Source: Nothophoma quercina
Lineage: Eukaryota > Ascomycota > Dothideomycetes > Pleosporales > Didymellaceae
DNA: 64,000 bases
Direction of reading: 5' to 3'
Assembly: GCA_021642125.1 (NCBI GenBank)
Contig: JAKIXB010000018.1
Span: 620,001-684,000, forward strand
Shown here piece after piece: positions 21,935 to 32,666 of the stretch (positions are counted from its first letter, which is position 1; every line of letters starts with the position of its first letter). The notes beneath the pieces are model-generated. The model had not been told where the DNA came from and did not search any database. It saw only the letters and a list, made by a program, of their open reading frames with translations. Both the position numbers and the translations under genes were made by a program.

Positions 21935-23804
21935 TTATTTGGAGAACAAGCCGTTAAACGTCTCTTCCAGTCCGGTATCCTTCATCGTGCCATAGTAATC
22001 GTACTTCAGCTTCGGACTCGCGAAGAGCTCCGCATCGCGCTGGACGTTCTTGGGTACGCCGAAGCCTTCCAGCCCCCTGTCACGTTCCCCATTCACACTG
22101 CCTCCATCCATTGTGCTCCCTGCGTCACTACCGCCAAAAGTACTGCCTGCAGTACTCGCTGTGCCGTTCGCTTTTGTCTGACTCCTCGTCTGCCTCTCCG
22201 TCCTGAAGAAGTTGGGCGTCGTTTCTTTCAGCGGCGGCTGCCAGGGCACTCGCTTCCACGGATCGACGACTTTCTCTGCGGGCGCCTTGGGCGCGGCGGG
22301 AACTTTGTGGCGGAAGGGATTGGGGTCTGGCTTGGAGAAGAGGCTCACTGGTTCTTGCCGCCGTTGTAAGCCCGGACTCGCCGGTTGTGGTTGGACAGGA
22401 CTCCGACCGAATTGCGGAGGCAAGATTTCAGATGCTTGAGGGGCGAAGCGCCGCGTTGTGGGTGTCCAGTCCATGCTGTCGTCTTGGAGTTGGTAGAGAC
22501 TGCCCTTGCGTGCAGGGGTGGTGAACTCGGTGTAGTGGCTCATTGATGATGTAGCAGTGAGTGTTGGGGAGGGAGGAAGCGCAGAGCCTGACTCAACTTG
22601 GAAACTGGATGTGAAGCCTTGCGCCATGGTGTCGAAGGTTGAGGTTTCGGGGTGTGCGGGTTTGTAGCTAGACTTTGGACGCTGGGGGGAGTTGGGTGCG
22701 TTGGGGATGTATGTTTCTTCTGGGAGTGCGACAGGCGTGTAGATTATGTCAACGATTCTCCAGGATAGGGCGAAAGACAGGGTTATAGCGACTAGAAGGA
22801 CGAGCTGCGTGTTGTGAAAGTCTCGCAGGTCGGAAGTGTATATTGAGGTGTCTTTCCAGTAGAAGAAGCCTGTCGTTCGTAAGGCGAGTGCGATGACGCG
22901 GATAGTCCATAGTGACTTGAGACCGCGCATCCGACCGGTGATGCTGTTTGTTTTAGATGCCAGCTTGGGGTTCCACCAGATCGTCAAGAGGTCAGCGACC
23001 AGTGAGTATTGGACCAGCTTTAGGGCGAACGGAGACAGGACACAGCCTTCTTCGGCTCTCCCCAAAGAAAAAGCTTGTTGCAAGCATCTGCTCCAACTTA
23101 TGTCCTCAGAAGCGTCCATACCATCTTCCAAGACCATGGTTAGGCCCATAGCATGCCAGACGAAAGCCACCACAACACTGGAGACGTAGACCCACTTCGC
23201 CAGCGCAATGAGTCTCAGTGTCCAGGTCTGCCGGGATGTTTGCACCGTCCTGCTGTGTTCTCTGCTCCTGTCGATCATGCGTCGTAGATTGTCTGCCTTC
23301 GCTGCGTATCCTGCTGCACGGATCTGGTCTTGGACTCGCGGGAGACAGTTCTCACAGACTTGCGGATATCGATCTTCAAGTTCGTTGCGGTACGCGTCTA
23401 GTGAGGAGGCGTACTTGTCGTATTCAGGGTCGTCTTCGTCTGGGAGGTATTCGGCGAGTGTTTTGTTCAGCAGCATTTGGTTGCGCTGACATGTGTGGCA
23501 GAAGATCATCTCCGGTTCGGCAGGCATGACGGGTGAAGACGAGCGTGGTATTGCGTTGGCGTAGTGGAAATGTGCTGAGGGTGCGGTCGCGATCTCTTCG
23601 GTGGGCGGATCTTTTATGTTTCCACGCTGGACGTTCAGTCAGACGAGTGCTTTCACTGAGCGGCTGTGTGCATCAAGGTACCTCGTCGAAGTGATTCACT
23701 GCGTCGCATTGCGGGCAGAGGTATGTTCTGGGGATTTGCGAAACAGTGTCTCGTGACTGCTGGTTGCAGAAATGGCAGCGAATCCTGCGCCGTAGCAGCG
23801 GCAT
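21935..23804 (-). CDS. IMA1: Inner nuclear membrane protein Ima1 (Samp1/NET5/TMEM201 family)
   Basis: Two exons, 23804-23682 and 23626-21935, giving 604 residues; intron donor GTACCT, acceptor TCCAG, phase 0. The N-terminal Ima1 domain carries zinc-binding CxxC pairs: CHFC and CPQC in exon 1 (residues 10-33), then CHTC and CENC in exon 2. Several hydrophobic segments follow (for example LAKWVYVSSVVVAFVWHAMG, LALRTTGFFYW and LVLLVAITLSFAL). The C-terminal third is Pro/Ser/Thr-rich and disordered with FG-like SLFSKPDPNPF, presumably nucleoplasmic. In fission yeast and animals the family links the inner nuclear membrane to the nuclear periphery and LINC machinery. Head-to-head with MRPL40, 328 bp apart. 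Confidence 0.88.
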
Positions 23805-24132
23805 AGTGAAGAGTTCTATGTGTGTTCTATCTAAGACCGCGTCATTGGATCTGGATGTTTTGGAGACATGGAGATTCTGCCGCGGGCGGTCAGCGCGGGA
23901 GTCCGCCAAATTTCGCGACTTGGAACTTCGGAGAGCATCAGATGACGGCCCCGGCTTCCATCGACACCGCCGCCCCGATCGCTCTCGGCTGTTCCCAGTG
24001 AAGGCAACGGCACGTCTTCCTGCTCGCTCGACCCATTGCCCGACCAAGTTCAGTACCGCCCGCCCTTCGATGGCTCGCTAGTCCGCAAACACTACTACGA
24101 CCACCCCCGACGCCGCTCCCATCTGAACCACC
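23805..24132. other. Bidirectional promoter between IMA1 and MRPL40
   Basis: 328 bp between two divergent start codons. Short frames here are out of frame with both genes. Confidence 0.55.
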
Positions 24133-25751
24133 ATGGCCCAATTGATCGCACGACCGGGGCGCAATGCCGCCCGCCAGGCGAAGAAGGCAAAGGAGATCCG
24201 ACACATCAAGAACGCCATCGTCTGGCACGAGAAGCAGCGGATACAGCGCAAGCAGAAGATGAAGGACCACTTCGAGGCGAAGCAGTCGGTTATGCAGCGC
24301 AACAAGTGGGAGCGCGAGAACATTATCGATGTCAGGCGGAAGGCCCTGCGCAATGCCAAGGAGGACTGGCAGCTGGGCTCATTGAGGCCTAACCGCGCCG
24401 TCAATGTCGCGGACGGCAAGTACGCTGTCGTCACGCCCACACAGGTGCAGAAGCCCGAGGTCCCCACCAAGGTCCAGGCGTACAACAATGCGAAGCGGGA
24501 GAAGAAGGGTCTCGTTCCCGAGTACCCGCTCGTAGTCGACGACAAGAAGTACTTCCCTATCGTCAAGGGCGACCGTGTCGTGGTGCTCCGAGGCAAGGAC
24601 AAGGGCAAGATTGGGACCGTCATGACTCCTGTCGAGCGGACGCACGAGTTCATTGTCCAGGGCGTCAACGTGGTGCGTAGACCTTCTAGTGCGAACACAA
24701 AATGCGGTGCTTGAAACATGTACTAACGAAGCAGGCCTACTACGACTCGAAGGTCTTCAACGCTGGCGACCAGGACATCGGCCCCAGGCGCGAGAGCGAA
24801 ATGCCTGTCGCCATGAATCATGTCCGCCTGGTCGTTCCCTATGCCTCGACATCGTCTAGCCCCAGCGGACAGAGCATTTACGAGGACGTCGTCGTCGACA
24901 ACATTGTCATGGAGCGCCACACCACAGGCATCGACCCCTTCACCGGTACCGATTACGGTAACGCCGAGATCCCCAAGCAGCACCAGTATGACCCCGAAAC
25001 CGGCCTTCCCATCTTCCACCGATACATCGCTGGCACACGCTACAGGATCGCATGGCCCTGGGAGACGGAGACAAAGGCACAGGACGCCACCGCTCCAGCG
25101 CCCAACAGGAAGGTGGCACAGGGTTGGATTTCGAAGACGCTGGGTACACTCCGCCACCCCATCACCACTCTTCAGAGCTGGCGGAACCCCACAAGCAAGA
25201 AGCCGGCCAAGCGTGCGCCTTCCACCCTTCCCCTCTCTGACCAGGTTCAGAGCATCGAAGCCAGCGAAGCACGAAAGCAGCGTCGCGCTATTCTCCGCAG
25301 CGCAGACCCCAAGTTCAAGGATGCCCACGACGCAGTCGACACAACGCGCAACATTGTCGAAGGCTCCGAATCCATGAGCTACACACTCGTCGCACCTCCC
25401 TTCCCCGAGACACTGGCTCAGGAACTGCGCGGCGACATCCAGGAGCTGAGCCTGAACGCCCGCAAGGATCCCGATGCACCACACAAGCCTATTCGTGCCA
25501 AGTTCCTGAGTCCCAAGGCGCAGGCAGCGCAGGACTTTGCGCAGAACAAGGCCAGGGCTGCGGAGCGCATGAAGACGCCCATGCAATTGAGGTGGGAGCA
25601 GGAGCAGGCGAGGAAGCAGGCTGCCAGGAAGGAGGCACCCGCTGTGGACACCGACACCCTGCTGGCAGCGCTGGGACAGCACATGTCGGCGAACGGAGTC
25701 AAGCTGACAAACAAGAGGAGAGCGGCCAGTCAGGTCGAGGAGCTCGATTAG
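24133..25751 (+). CDS. MRPL40: Mitochondrial large-subunit ribosomal protein uL24m
   Basis: Two exons, 24133-24672 and 24735-25751, giving 518 residues. The 62 nt intron has donor GTGCGT and a perfect TACTAAC branch point at 24721-24727. The N-terminal 90 residues are very basic and helical (KKAKEIRHIKNAIVWHEKQR). The KOW motif is clear (GDRVVVLRGKDKGKIGTVM) with VDDKKYFPIV just before it, the signature of uL24. The downstream part resembles the long C-terminal extension of fungal MRPL40 and covers VAYYDSKVFNAGDQDIGPR. The protein is an early-assembling rRNA-binding component of the mitoribosome. It is much longer than bacterial L24, as usual for fungi. Confidence 0.92.
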
Positions 25752-26159
25752 AGGGGTGTTGTATGGTCATGTTAATTGCATTTGCATAGGTGAGGTTCGT
25801 CACTTGTAGCATACTGTAGATATAAGGTGTTCTTATTTGTAACATAGGTGGTCGCATACTAGCAGAAGAGAATGGAAGAACGATCATCATACTTGCGGCG
25901 TTACCAGAATCGACACTGCCGATGTCTTGAGCGAGGACTCGAAGACTCATGTGATACCGCGTTCAGGTGTGTGTAACCTCATTGGCCAATGCCTCAACAC
26001 GTCTCGAGCTCCAATACCTCCGCCAACACCGCTACAACAACACCTTACAATGCCCCGCTCAACCGAGCGCAAATTCTACAGTAGATCCAAATCATAACAA
26101 ACGTCTGTAACAAATACCCACCAAAAAACATAAAACTCAACAACAATCGCTGTCTCACA
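25752..26159. other. Intergenic between MRPL40 and ALG14
   Basis: 408 bp containing the MRPL40 3' UTR and the ALG14 promoter. The last 60 bp before ATG 26160 are A/C-rich, typical of a fungal 5' leader. No other feature seen. Confidence 0.5.
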
Positions 26160-27044
26160 ATGGCACCCCCGCCATCCTCCCTCTACACGCTCTCCTTCGC
26201 CCTCGCCCTCCTCGTTACTACCCTAGTCGCTGCTTCCCTCCGATTGCTAGCTGTCCTTCCCGACTCGCGACCCAGACAGACCCAACTGCGCACACGACCA
26301 AATCATGCGCGCATACTCGTCGTCCTGGGCTCAGGCGGACACACGCACGAGATGTTTGCGCTCCTCCGGGATCTGGACACGCGGAAATACGTGCACAGGA
26401 CGTACGTAGTAAGCAGCGGCGACGCATTCAGTGCGCAACGGGCCGTTGCGTTTGAGCAAGAGCTTGAGAGTAAAGCGCGGGGGCTGAAGAAGGTGGAAGC
26501 AACACAACGAGGGAGAGGAGGAGGAGGAGGAGGAGGAGGAGGAGGAGGAGGAGGAGGAGGAGGAGGAGGAAGGAATACACCGCAGATCGCGCTCAATGGG
26601 CAGGCACATCCGGACACGCATGGAGTGCAGCAGCAATCGCCGCACTGCGTGGGTCCCGAGTGCTTTGCAATTGCAACCATACCGCGCGCGAGGAGGATAC
26701 ATCAACCGCTCTACACTACGCCTTTTTCTGCGCTTAGGACGCTGCTGGCTGCGTTTGGGCTGTTGCTGAGCACCCCTGATGACCTGCCGGCGCTGGTTAT
26801 CACCAATGGTCCTGCAACAGCCGTCATTGTAATAGTCGCCGCCTTCTTCCTGCGGGTTTTCAACGTCAGGGGCGCCGAGAGCAGGAGTCTGTGTCGGACG
26901 GTGTATGTGGAGAGCTTTGCGCGGGTCAAGACGTTGAGTCTGAGTGGGAAGTTGCTGGTCAGGGTTGTAGATCGGTTTCTGGTGCAGTGGGACGAGCTGG
27001 AAGGGTATGCGGGGAGAGCAGAGTATAAGGGGATATTGGTGTGA
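26160..27044 (+). CDS. ALG14: UDP-N-acetylglucosamine transferase subunit Alg14, with polyglycine insert
   Basis: Single exon, 294 residues. An N-terminal membrane anchor (TLSFALALLVTTLVAASL) recruits the soluble Alg13 catalytic partner to the cytosolic face of the ER, where the complex adds the second GlcNAc to dolichol-PP-GlcNAc. Family motifs: VVLGSGGHTHEMF, ALVITNGPATAV, VYVESFARVKTLSLSGKLL and FLVQWDEL. Oddity: 18 consecutive GGA codons (26517-26570) encode an 18-glycine run between the Rossmann beta strands, in a loop after KVEATQRGRG. This is a trinucleotide microsatellite within an essential gene. The frame stays open throughout. Confidence 0.95.
   Translation: MAPPPSSLYTLSFALALLVTTLVAASLRLLAVLPDSRPRQTQLRTRPNHARILVVLGSGGHTHEMFALLRDLDTRKYVHRTYVVSSGDAFSAQRAVAFEQELESKARGLKKVEATQRGRGGGGGGGGGGGGGGGGGGRNTPQIALNGQAHPDTHGVQQQSPHCVGPECFAIATIPRARRIHQPLYTTPFSALRTLLAAFGLLLSTPDDLPALVITNGPATAVIVIVAAFFLRVFNVRGAESRSLCRTVYVESFARVKTLSLSGKLLVRVVDRFLVQWDELEGYAGRAEYKGILV
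26517..26570 (+). repeat. (GGA)18 trinucleotide microsatellite inside ALG14
   Basis: Eighteen perfect GGA units in frame, each coding glycine. It is preceded by GGGAGA and followed by AGGAAT. A perfect trinucleotide tract of this length is prone to slippage in multiples of three, which would keep the reading frame. Confidence 0.97.
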
Positions 27045-27342
27045 TTCGCACCTGGCGTTTTTGGAAGATACCCATACATGTCGCGTGTCGTTCACTGATA
27101 CATTGGTGAAGCAATCTCGAGTGTAGTGACTGTATATAATGCTATATACCATGATGCGATGGCTCATATATCATCGCGACCTACATGGCCAGGGCATGCT
27201 CGAAGGCGTCCATCAAACGCCGTCCCAGCGCCAAACGCTAATCATAAACATAGATATCGTAAAAGTGACCGTCCGTACCCCAAGCCGCCAATCTACAACA
27301 TATACAACATGTAAAACCAGAAAAGAAAAAGAGCCTGATGCT

Positions 27343-30300
27343 CTACTCCTCAACAACATTGTGCTTCCCCTTGAGGTCTGTCGTATGGCCCATCAAACCG
27401 CCCCGGCCAACCCCTTGCTTCAAGCTCGCCGTACTTCTCTTTCCCCTAAGCTTCACACTCTTTATGCTCGGCGACGGACTGGGTACCGGACTAGCTTTTG
27501 GTGTCATCCTCGGCGACGACACCTTCGAAGCGGACATCTGCTCGAACCTGCCTGCGAGATCCTTTACCCGGCTGGGACTACCACTGGGCTCTCCTTTCGG
27601 GAAAGCCTCGATCGACTCCTCGCGAGGAAGCGACAAGATGCTGCTCCCATCTGGATCCGCATTGACGACTCTCAGCTTAGATTTCGGCACCGTGAACATG
27701 ACCTGCACGACTCTTCGCTCAACAGCAGCTTCAACGTCCCAATCGCCCTCATCAACAGGTGTACAGGGCCTGTGGTCTACGCTCGGAACACCCAGCTCAT
27801 TCGGCGCGATCGGAGTGCGTGGCGTAGGCAGCTCGTCGTCAGATGTCAAGTTGACTAGGAGGTTGCCTCGTTCCCGCCACTCTTGCCGTTGGCGGTCCTT
27901 CTCTGCGCGAGCAATGTCTTCGGGCGCGCCCCAGTTGTCGCCGCTGTTACGCGTCCAGCGGTTTTCGAGCTCTTCTTCCCAGTCTTGTTTCCCGCGGCGG
28001 CTTTTCCAGTACGTCGCGTCTGAGGCGGCGCGTCGAGGCGGTCGGCTTGAGGGGAAGGATTTGCGGTCGTCGCCTGTCGAAGGTAGGACTGGAGAGACGG
28101 GGTTATCTGTATAAGGCTCGTGATAGGAGACTGTGTTGGTGAGGGATCGTGTTCGGTCTGCGCCAGACGCTGATCTGCGTAGCACTCTTCGTACGCTCCC
28201 CAGCCAGCTCTTCCTCACGTCGCGACTTTCTGGTCGTGACATGTCTAGGGCGTAGGAGGTGGCCGGTGTCGCTGTTGCAGCGCGGCTTGCTCCAGAGTCA
28301 CCGAAGGTATGTGAGTTTGAACTATTTGAAGTCGATGAGGTCTTTGGACGAGCTTGTTCTGGGTTGCCTCCAAGCAACATCTCCCCCTCGGCTTGAAGGT
28401 GAGCAAACGAGGATTGCGCGGTCCTGAAAGACTCAAGATCCGCGTGACCATTACTTCGCACGCTGCTGAAAGATTGCGTTCGTGGATCCACTGGAGTCTT
28501 CTTACTGCTTTCGCTATACCTTCGTGGTCTCTCCTGGGTCGGACTAACATCTGGTGATCGGAACGGATTTGGTTGTGCTGATGTGGCGATGTTGGCGGCA
28601 CGTAAGGAGGCGTTCCGAGCAAGACTGACGTGTGATGATGTCCATGACAGATCTGATCGCGCACTTCTCTCACTGAGGTTCGAGCTTGTACGCTCATCTG
28701 ATGTAGACTTGTCAGGGGAAACACGCCCAGTAGATACTGTATTCGAGCGACGATTTGCAGCTGCACTGGGACCAGGCCATTCGGTCATGAGCTGCTCGTG
28801 CTCTTTGGTGTCTTCAAGCACAGGCGATGATGATGCTGAGCGGAAGAGTGTCTTCTTGGTCCCACTTTGACGTTGACCATCAGAGAAAGGATCAAGTTGC
28901 GGTGCGTTGTCGAAAACGGACGAGGTTGGATCGATCCTTCGCTCGGTCATCTCGTGTCGTTCAGTCAAGGGTGTCTTGTCGGTGGTCCTCTCAGCATCGT
29001 CGTCTTCTTCTTCCAGCTCGTCAATTGGATGTATCTGACCCGGACCTCGAGCCGCACCCATTGCATATACTGGTCTTCCGCTCGGGCTGCGCCGTAGTCC
29101 ACGAGTGGGACTAGGGATCTCGAGAAGTAGACCTGTCCTCTCTGCATCTTGGCCATGTAAGCTTTTCCAACCTTGACCACCCTGGGTACCCGGTGGAAAG
29201 TAGTAGGATCCGTTCTGGCCAGCAAGGTATTCCGTTGCGTCTGAATGGCCTCCTCGGCCATCAAACCCAGGGGAGTAGTCGTCAATGTTATACCTATGAG
29301 CTGCAAACGATAGTTCCTGCAGCTGCTTCTCTCGAAGATCACGTTGCTTTTGTAGCCGTCTGGTGTACCACATATAGAAGGCAAATAAGCCACATACAGC
29401 AGCCAGTCCAACGCCGATTCCAACACCCAGGCCTGCTTTCTGGCCTGGGCTGGACAGCGGCCCGGACTGTGCTGGCTCGGAGCCCGCAAGCCCGGACGGC
29501 GGGGTGTAATTGGTGAGCCAGGTATTGGAAGTGATATTGAGAAAGTATGTGTCGGTGTTTGTACTCGGTGTAGCTCTTCTGCGTCGCGAACTGGATGTCG
29601 TGATTGCATAGCCACCAGTGACCATCATGACGTCTCCAGGAAGCATGACTGCACCATGGCCATAGAGGCTAGAGCTGCTTGAGGGACCAGATCCTGAGGA
29701 CGTATCTGGGATGCTCCATTGCCATTCACCGTCGCCTCCGTAACCATTCGCGACGTTCAGTATTGCAAGCTGAGGTTCCGCAGGAGAGTTGACATCTCCA
29801 ACCCAGCCGCCATAAACAATGACTTGTTGCCCATCTGATGACAGTACAGCAGTGTGACCTGACCGTGGATCGACAGTAGTGACTTCGCGCGTAGCCAGAT
29901 CGGTGCGCGACGCGTCAGGTTGTTGGACGCCAATGAAAGTCCAGCCCTGCTCCGGCAGAGAAAATAGGGCTATCTGTGACATGTTGATGAATGCAGCGCT
30001 GGTGTGTCCGCCGATTAAAACAAAGTTTTGTTGTTGGGTTTGCGTTCCATCACTACGATTCGAATATGTAGGCGATAGTCCGGTCATTGTGAAGCCAGCT
30101 TCTGGTATCGGCGGTCCGCGACTCGATGAGACGCCCATCTGGTATGTGACCTTATCATCTCCCTCGCTAGAAGGCTCCAAGGTGACCATAAGGTTCGAAT
30201 AGTTCGCAGCGGACTGCCAGTTACTGGAGCCTGCTCCAACGGTGGGACACATGCCGCCGAAGAAGTAAGCCCCTGTATTGGCTGCGTCACCACCAACGAT

Positions 30301-30789
30301 GCTCGAGAATGAGATGCCGTTGCTCAGGTAGTTTGCGCCTATGGTAGCAGTCTGCTTCTCATTTGCGATCGAGACATCCTGCTGAAGCCAACTAGCCTGC
30401 TTGTCATCAGAGGCCGGGGTGAAACTCCAGACCTCGCCTCCACTTGCGCCTTCTGAACAGTTGCCAGTATACACTGTCAGGTTCCCTCCATCGTCCAGTA
30501 CGGGTGTGAATGAGCGCGATATCTTGTCGTCCAGAAATGGTAGCGTTGGGTACAGAGTCGTATACGGCAGGCTCGCGGCGTCAACCTTGGATGAGACATC
30601 AACAGACCCTAGCTGAAACTGGGTGGACGACTTGGATGCAGGCTCGAATACGTAGAGATGGTCGCCATTGTGTAGGAGCCGAGTCGGATTGTATGGCATT
30701 TGGGCGACAGCAACAGACATCAACAGTGGAAATGGCAGTGCGGCGAGCCACTGGAGCCTGATCGTAGACGACGCCATGGTCGAAGGCAT
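27343..30789 (-). CDS. Large kelch-like single-pass membrane protein
   Basis: Single exon, 1148 residues (alternative starts in the first few codons). An N-terminal signal peptide (WLAALPFPLLMSVAVAQ) is followed by a lumenal/extracellular beta-propeller-like region with kelch features (FVLIGGHTS, VIVYGGWVGD, MMVTGGYA) and N-glycosylation sites. One membrane helix follows at about residue 460 (GLGVGIGVGLAAVCGLFAFY), then a basic stop-transfer and a long Ser/Pro/Arg-rich cytoplasmic tail of over 600 residues with many potential phosphorylation sites. The layout resembles fungal kelch/galactose-oxidase-like surface receptors, whose role is mostly unknown. No catalytic galactose oxidase residues could be confirmed by eye. 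Convergent with ALG14. Confidence 0.85.
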   Translation of the reverse strand: MPSTMASSTIRLQWLAALPFPLLMSVAVAQMPYNPTRLLHNGDHLYVFEPASKSSTQFQLGSVDVSSKVDAASLPYTTLYPTLPFLDDKISRSFTPVLDDGGNLTVYTGNCSEGASGGEVWSFTPASDDKQASWLQQDVSIANEKQTATIGANYLSNGISFSSIVGGDAANTGAYFFGGMCPTVGAGSSNWQSAANYSNLMVTLEPSSEGDDKVTYQMGVSSSRGPPIPEAGFTMTGLSPTYSNRSDGTQTQQQNFVLIGGHTSAAFINMSQIALFSLPEQGWTFIGVQQPDASRTDLATREVTTVDPRSGHTAVLSSDGQQVIVYGGWVGDVNSPAEPQLAILNVANGYGGDGEWQWSIPDTSSGSGPSSSSSLYGHGAVMLPGDVMMVTGGYAITTSSSRRRRATPSTNTDTYFLNITSNTWLTNYTPPSGLAGSEPAQSGPLSSPGQKAGLGVGIGVGLAAVCGLFAFYMWYTRRLQKQRDLREKQLQELSFAAHRYNIDDYSPGFDGRGGHSDATEYLAGQNGSYYFPPGTQGGQGWKSLHGQDAERTGLLLEIPSPTRGLRRSPSGRPVYAMGAARGPGQIHPIDELEEEDDDAERTTDKTPLTERHEMTERRIDPTSSVFDNAPQLDPFSDGQRQSGTKKTLFRSASSSPVLEDTKEHEQLMTEWPGPSAAANRRSNTVSTGRVSPDKSTSDERTSSNLSERSARSDLSWTSSHVSLARNASLRAANIATSAQPNPFRSPDVSPTQERPRRYSESSKKTPVDPRTQSFSSVRSNGHADLESFRTAQSSFAHLQAEGEMLLGGNPEQARPKTSSTSNSSNSHTFGDSGASRAATATPATSYALDMSRPESRDVRKSWLGSVRRVLRRSASGADRTRSLTNTVSYHEPYTDNPVSPVLPSTGDDRKSFPSSRPPRRAASDATYWKSRRGKQDWEEELENRWTRNSGDNWGAPEDIARAEKDRQRQEWRERGNLLVNLTSDDELPTPRTPIAPNELGVPSVDHRPCTPVDEGDWDVEAAVERRVVQVMFTVPKSKLRVVNADPDGSSILSLPREESIEAFPKGEPSGSPSRVKDLAGRFEQMSASKVSSPRMTPKASPVPSPSPSIKSVKLRGKRSTASLKQGVGRGGLMGHTTDLKGKHNVVEE

Positions 30790-31704
30790 GGTGCGGTGTT
30801 CCCTTGACTGCCTTGCTGAGGATGTTCACCTCGACTGCTGTTTGCGGCGACCCATCGACAATGTTGTGGGGTAATGCGAAGTAGCGTAGTACAGGATGTT
30901 TGACGATATTGCTGGAACCGTTGTAGCAGGTGGGAGTCGAGGGGTATGCTCAGATCTGCAGTTCATGCACGGGTCCGTCAGAGATGGCTGGTAACGGATG
31001 AGCCGCTCGTAAACAGTGGCCAGGCGGTCTCCCAGCCTGCTCTGCTTGCGCAACACGCTACCACGGCGCCTGATTTCCGTCCAACGGTCATCAAACCATC
31101 CAATCAAGGCCGGTCGTATCGCCGGAGCTGGAAACCCTGGAATGCGGCGTGATGTCTAGTCAATCTCGGCGCGGGCCATGCCTTGAATAAACAACATCAC
31201 CCCAGCAACCAAACTGTGGCTTGCGCGCCCAGTTGCATGTGAACCATCGTGAAGGCTGAACAAACGGCCTAGATGGAATCGGATCTTCTTTACTTTATCT
31301 CTCAAAAGTCGTTATCAAGTTTTGTGGTGCGCCATTAGGAGTTCCTTTGAAGTTGGGATGGAAAGGGAGGAGGTTGGGAGCTCGGAAATGTGTGACACCA
31401 TCAAAAGCGCGAGCACCGCAGCCCCACGAGAATGACCGAAACCACCTGCATGCCCCCACGCGATATGCACCGGGTGTCTCGGCTCTGCCAGCCATCATTG
31501 AGACATTCATATAAGATTTGTCTCTTCATTTATAAGGTTATGCGTTTCAGACTTTTGCGTTGCCGAAAGGTGACGTTCTCTCGCCAACCACTTCATGGCG
31601 ATTGACGCTCGTCATACGATAAGAATGCACAATGGTGGTTTTGCAGTAAGACATTGTTGCGTTCCGGCGCTTATTCTTCCAGTCATTTTCTATCCAGTCT
31701 GCAC
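30790..31704. other. Intergenic, upstream of the kelch-like gene
   Basis: About 915 bp. The left part should be the promoter of the kelch-like gene (minus strand) and the right part the 3' flank of the SDR gene. No convincing coding frame. Confidence 0.5.
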
Positions 31705-32666
31705 TCAAAAGCTGAACTTCATGCCTCCGTTCGCGCTGATAACGCTACCAGTTGTCCAGCCAGCCTCGGGCAGGCACAGCATACCCACTACACCTGCAAC
31801 CTCCTCACTGTATCCTGGTCGTCCTCCAGCATTTTGCGACGCTTCGTAGATCCTCTCCTCGTCAATACCCTTCCTTGTAGCCGCAAGAGGGGTGATCTCG
31901 AGGAAGGGCCTGTTTGCGGCAATGAACTTCTCGTCGTTGCCCCAATACATGTCTGTCGCGACAGGTCCAGGGTTAACGGTGTTCGCTGTTGCGCGTTCGG
32001 AGAACTCGCGTGCCCATGATCTTGTCATAGCCTCAAGCGCAGCCTTTGTTGCTCCGTAAATCGACTGGCCCTTGTATCCCAACGAAGCACTGACAGACGA
32101 CATGCTGACGATGCGGCCAGAGCGGTCGTGGGGTAGGTAAGGTGCGGCGGCCTGCATCAACAGAAGAGGTCCACGAACGTTGACGTTGAACTGTCTTGCG
32201 AAGTCGTCTACATCCACGTTCTCTACGTAGCTGTTGCCAGCCACACCCGCATTGTTGATAATGATATCAAGCTGGAACTTGCCAGTCTTCGGGTGCTTGA
32301 AGTTGTTGTTCGCTACTTCGACTACGTGCTTAGGTCCTGTCTCAGATCCCATGTTGGCTTGTACGGTAATGGCCTTAATACCATATTCGGCTTGCAGCTC
32401 GCTCGCGAGATCGTCGGCGGTTTGGGCAGAGGAATCGGAAGTGTAGTTGAGGACAAGGTTGGCACCCTTGCTGGCCAGATTACGGGCAACTTCGACACCG
32501 ATACCTGGAAACGTCAGTTAAAAAACTGGAGGACCTCGCGCGGAACATAGACTGTCTAACCCCTCGATGCTCCTGTGATAATTGCGACCTTTCCCTCAAG
32601 AACACGCTGGCCAGAGCCGCTGCCTAGGTTTGTAGAGACGGTTCGAGTGTGCTGAGGCCTAGACAT
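31705..32666 (-). CDS. Short-chain dehydrogenase/reductase (SDR), classical type
   Basis: Two exons, 32666-32561 and 32504-31705, giving 301 residues; intron donor GTTAGA, acceptor TTCCAG, splitting the Gly codon of the cofactor loop. NAD(P)-binding TGASRGIG lies at residues 31-38, NNAG at about 119-122, and the catalytic Ser near 172 with the Tyr-x3-Lys pair Tyr185/Lys189 (SIYGATKAALEA). The end NGGMKFSF with CLPEAGWTTGSV is typical of FabG-like or versicolorin-reductase-like SDRs. The substrate cannot be told from sequence. No biosynthetic cluster surrounds it; the neighbours are a kelch-like protein and MET6, so a metabolic or detoxifying ketoreductase is likely. Divergent from MET6. Confidence 0.92.

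Noticed and set aside
24723..25682. A 319-codon antisense frame opposite MRPL40 exon 2
   Set aside because: Shadow of a codon-biased gene; low-complexity, no domain.
26331..27167. Long antisense frame over ALG14 with a polyserine run
   Set aside because: The polyserine is the reverse complement of the GGA repeat; the sense frame has all Alg14 motifs.
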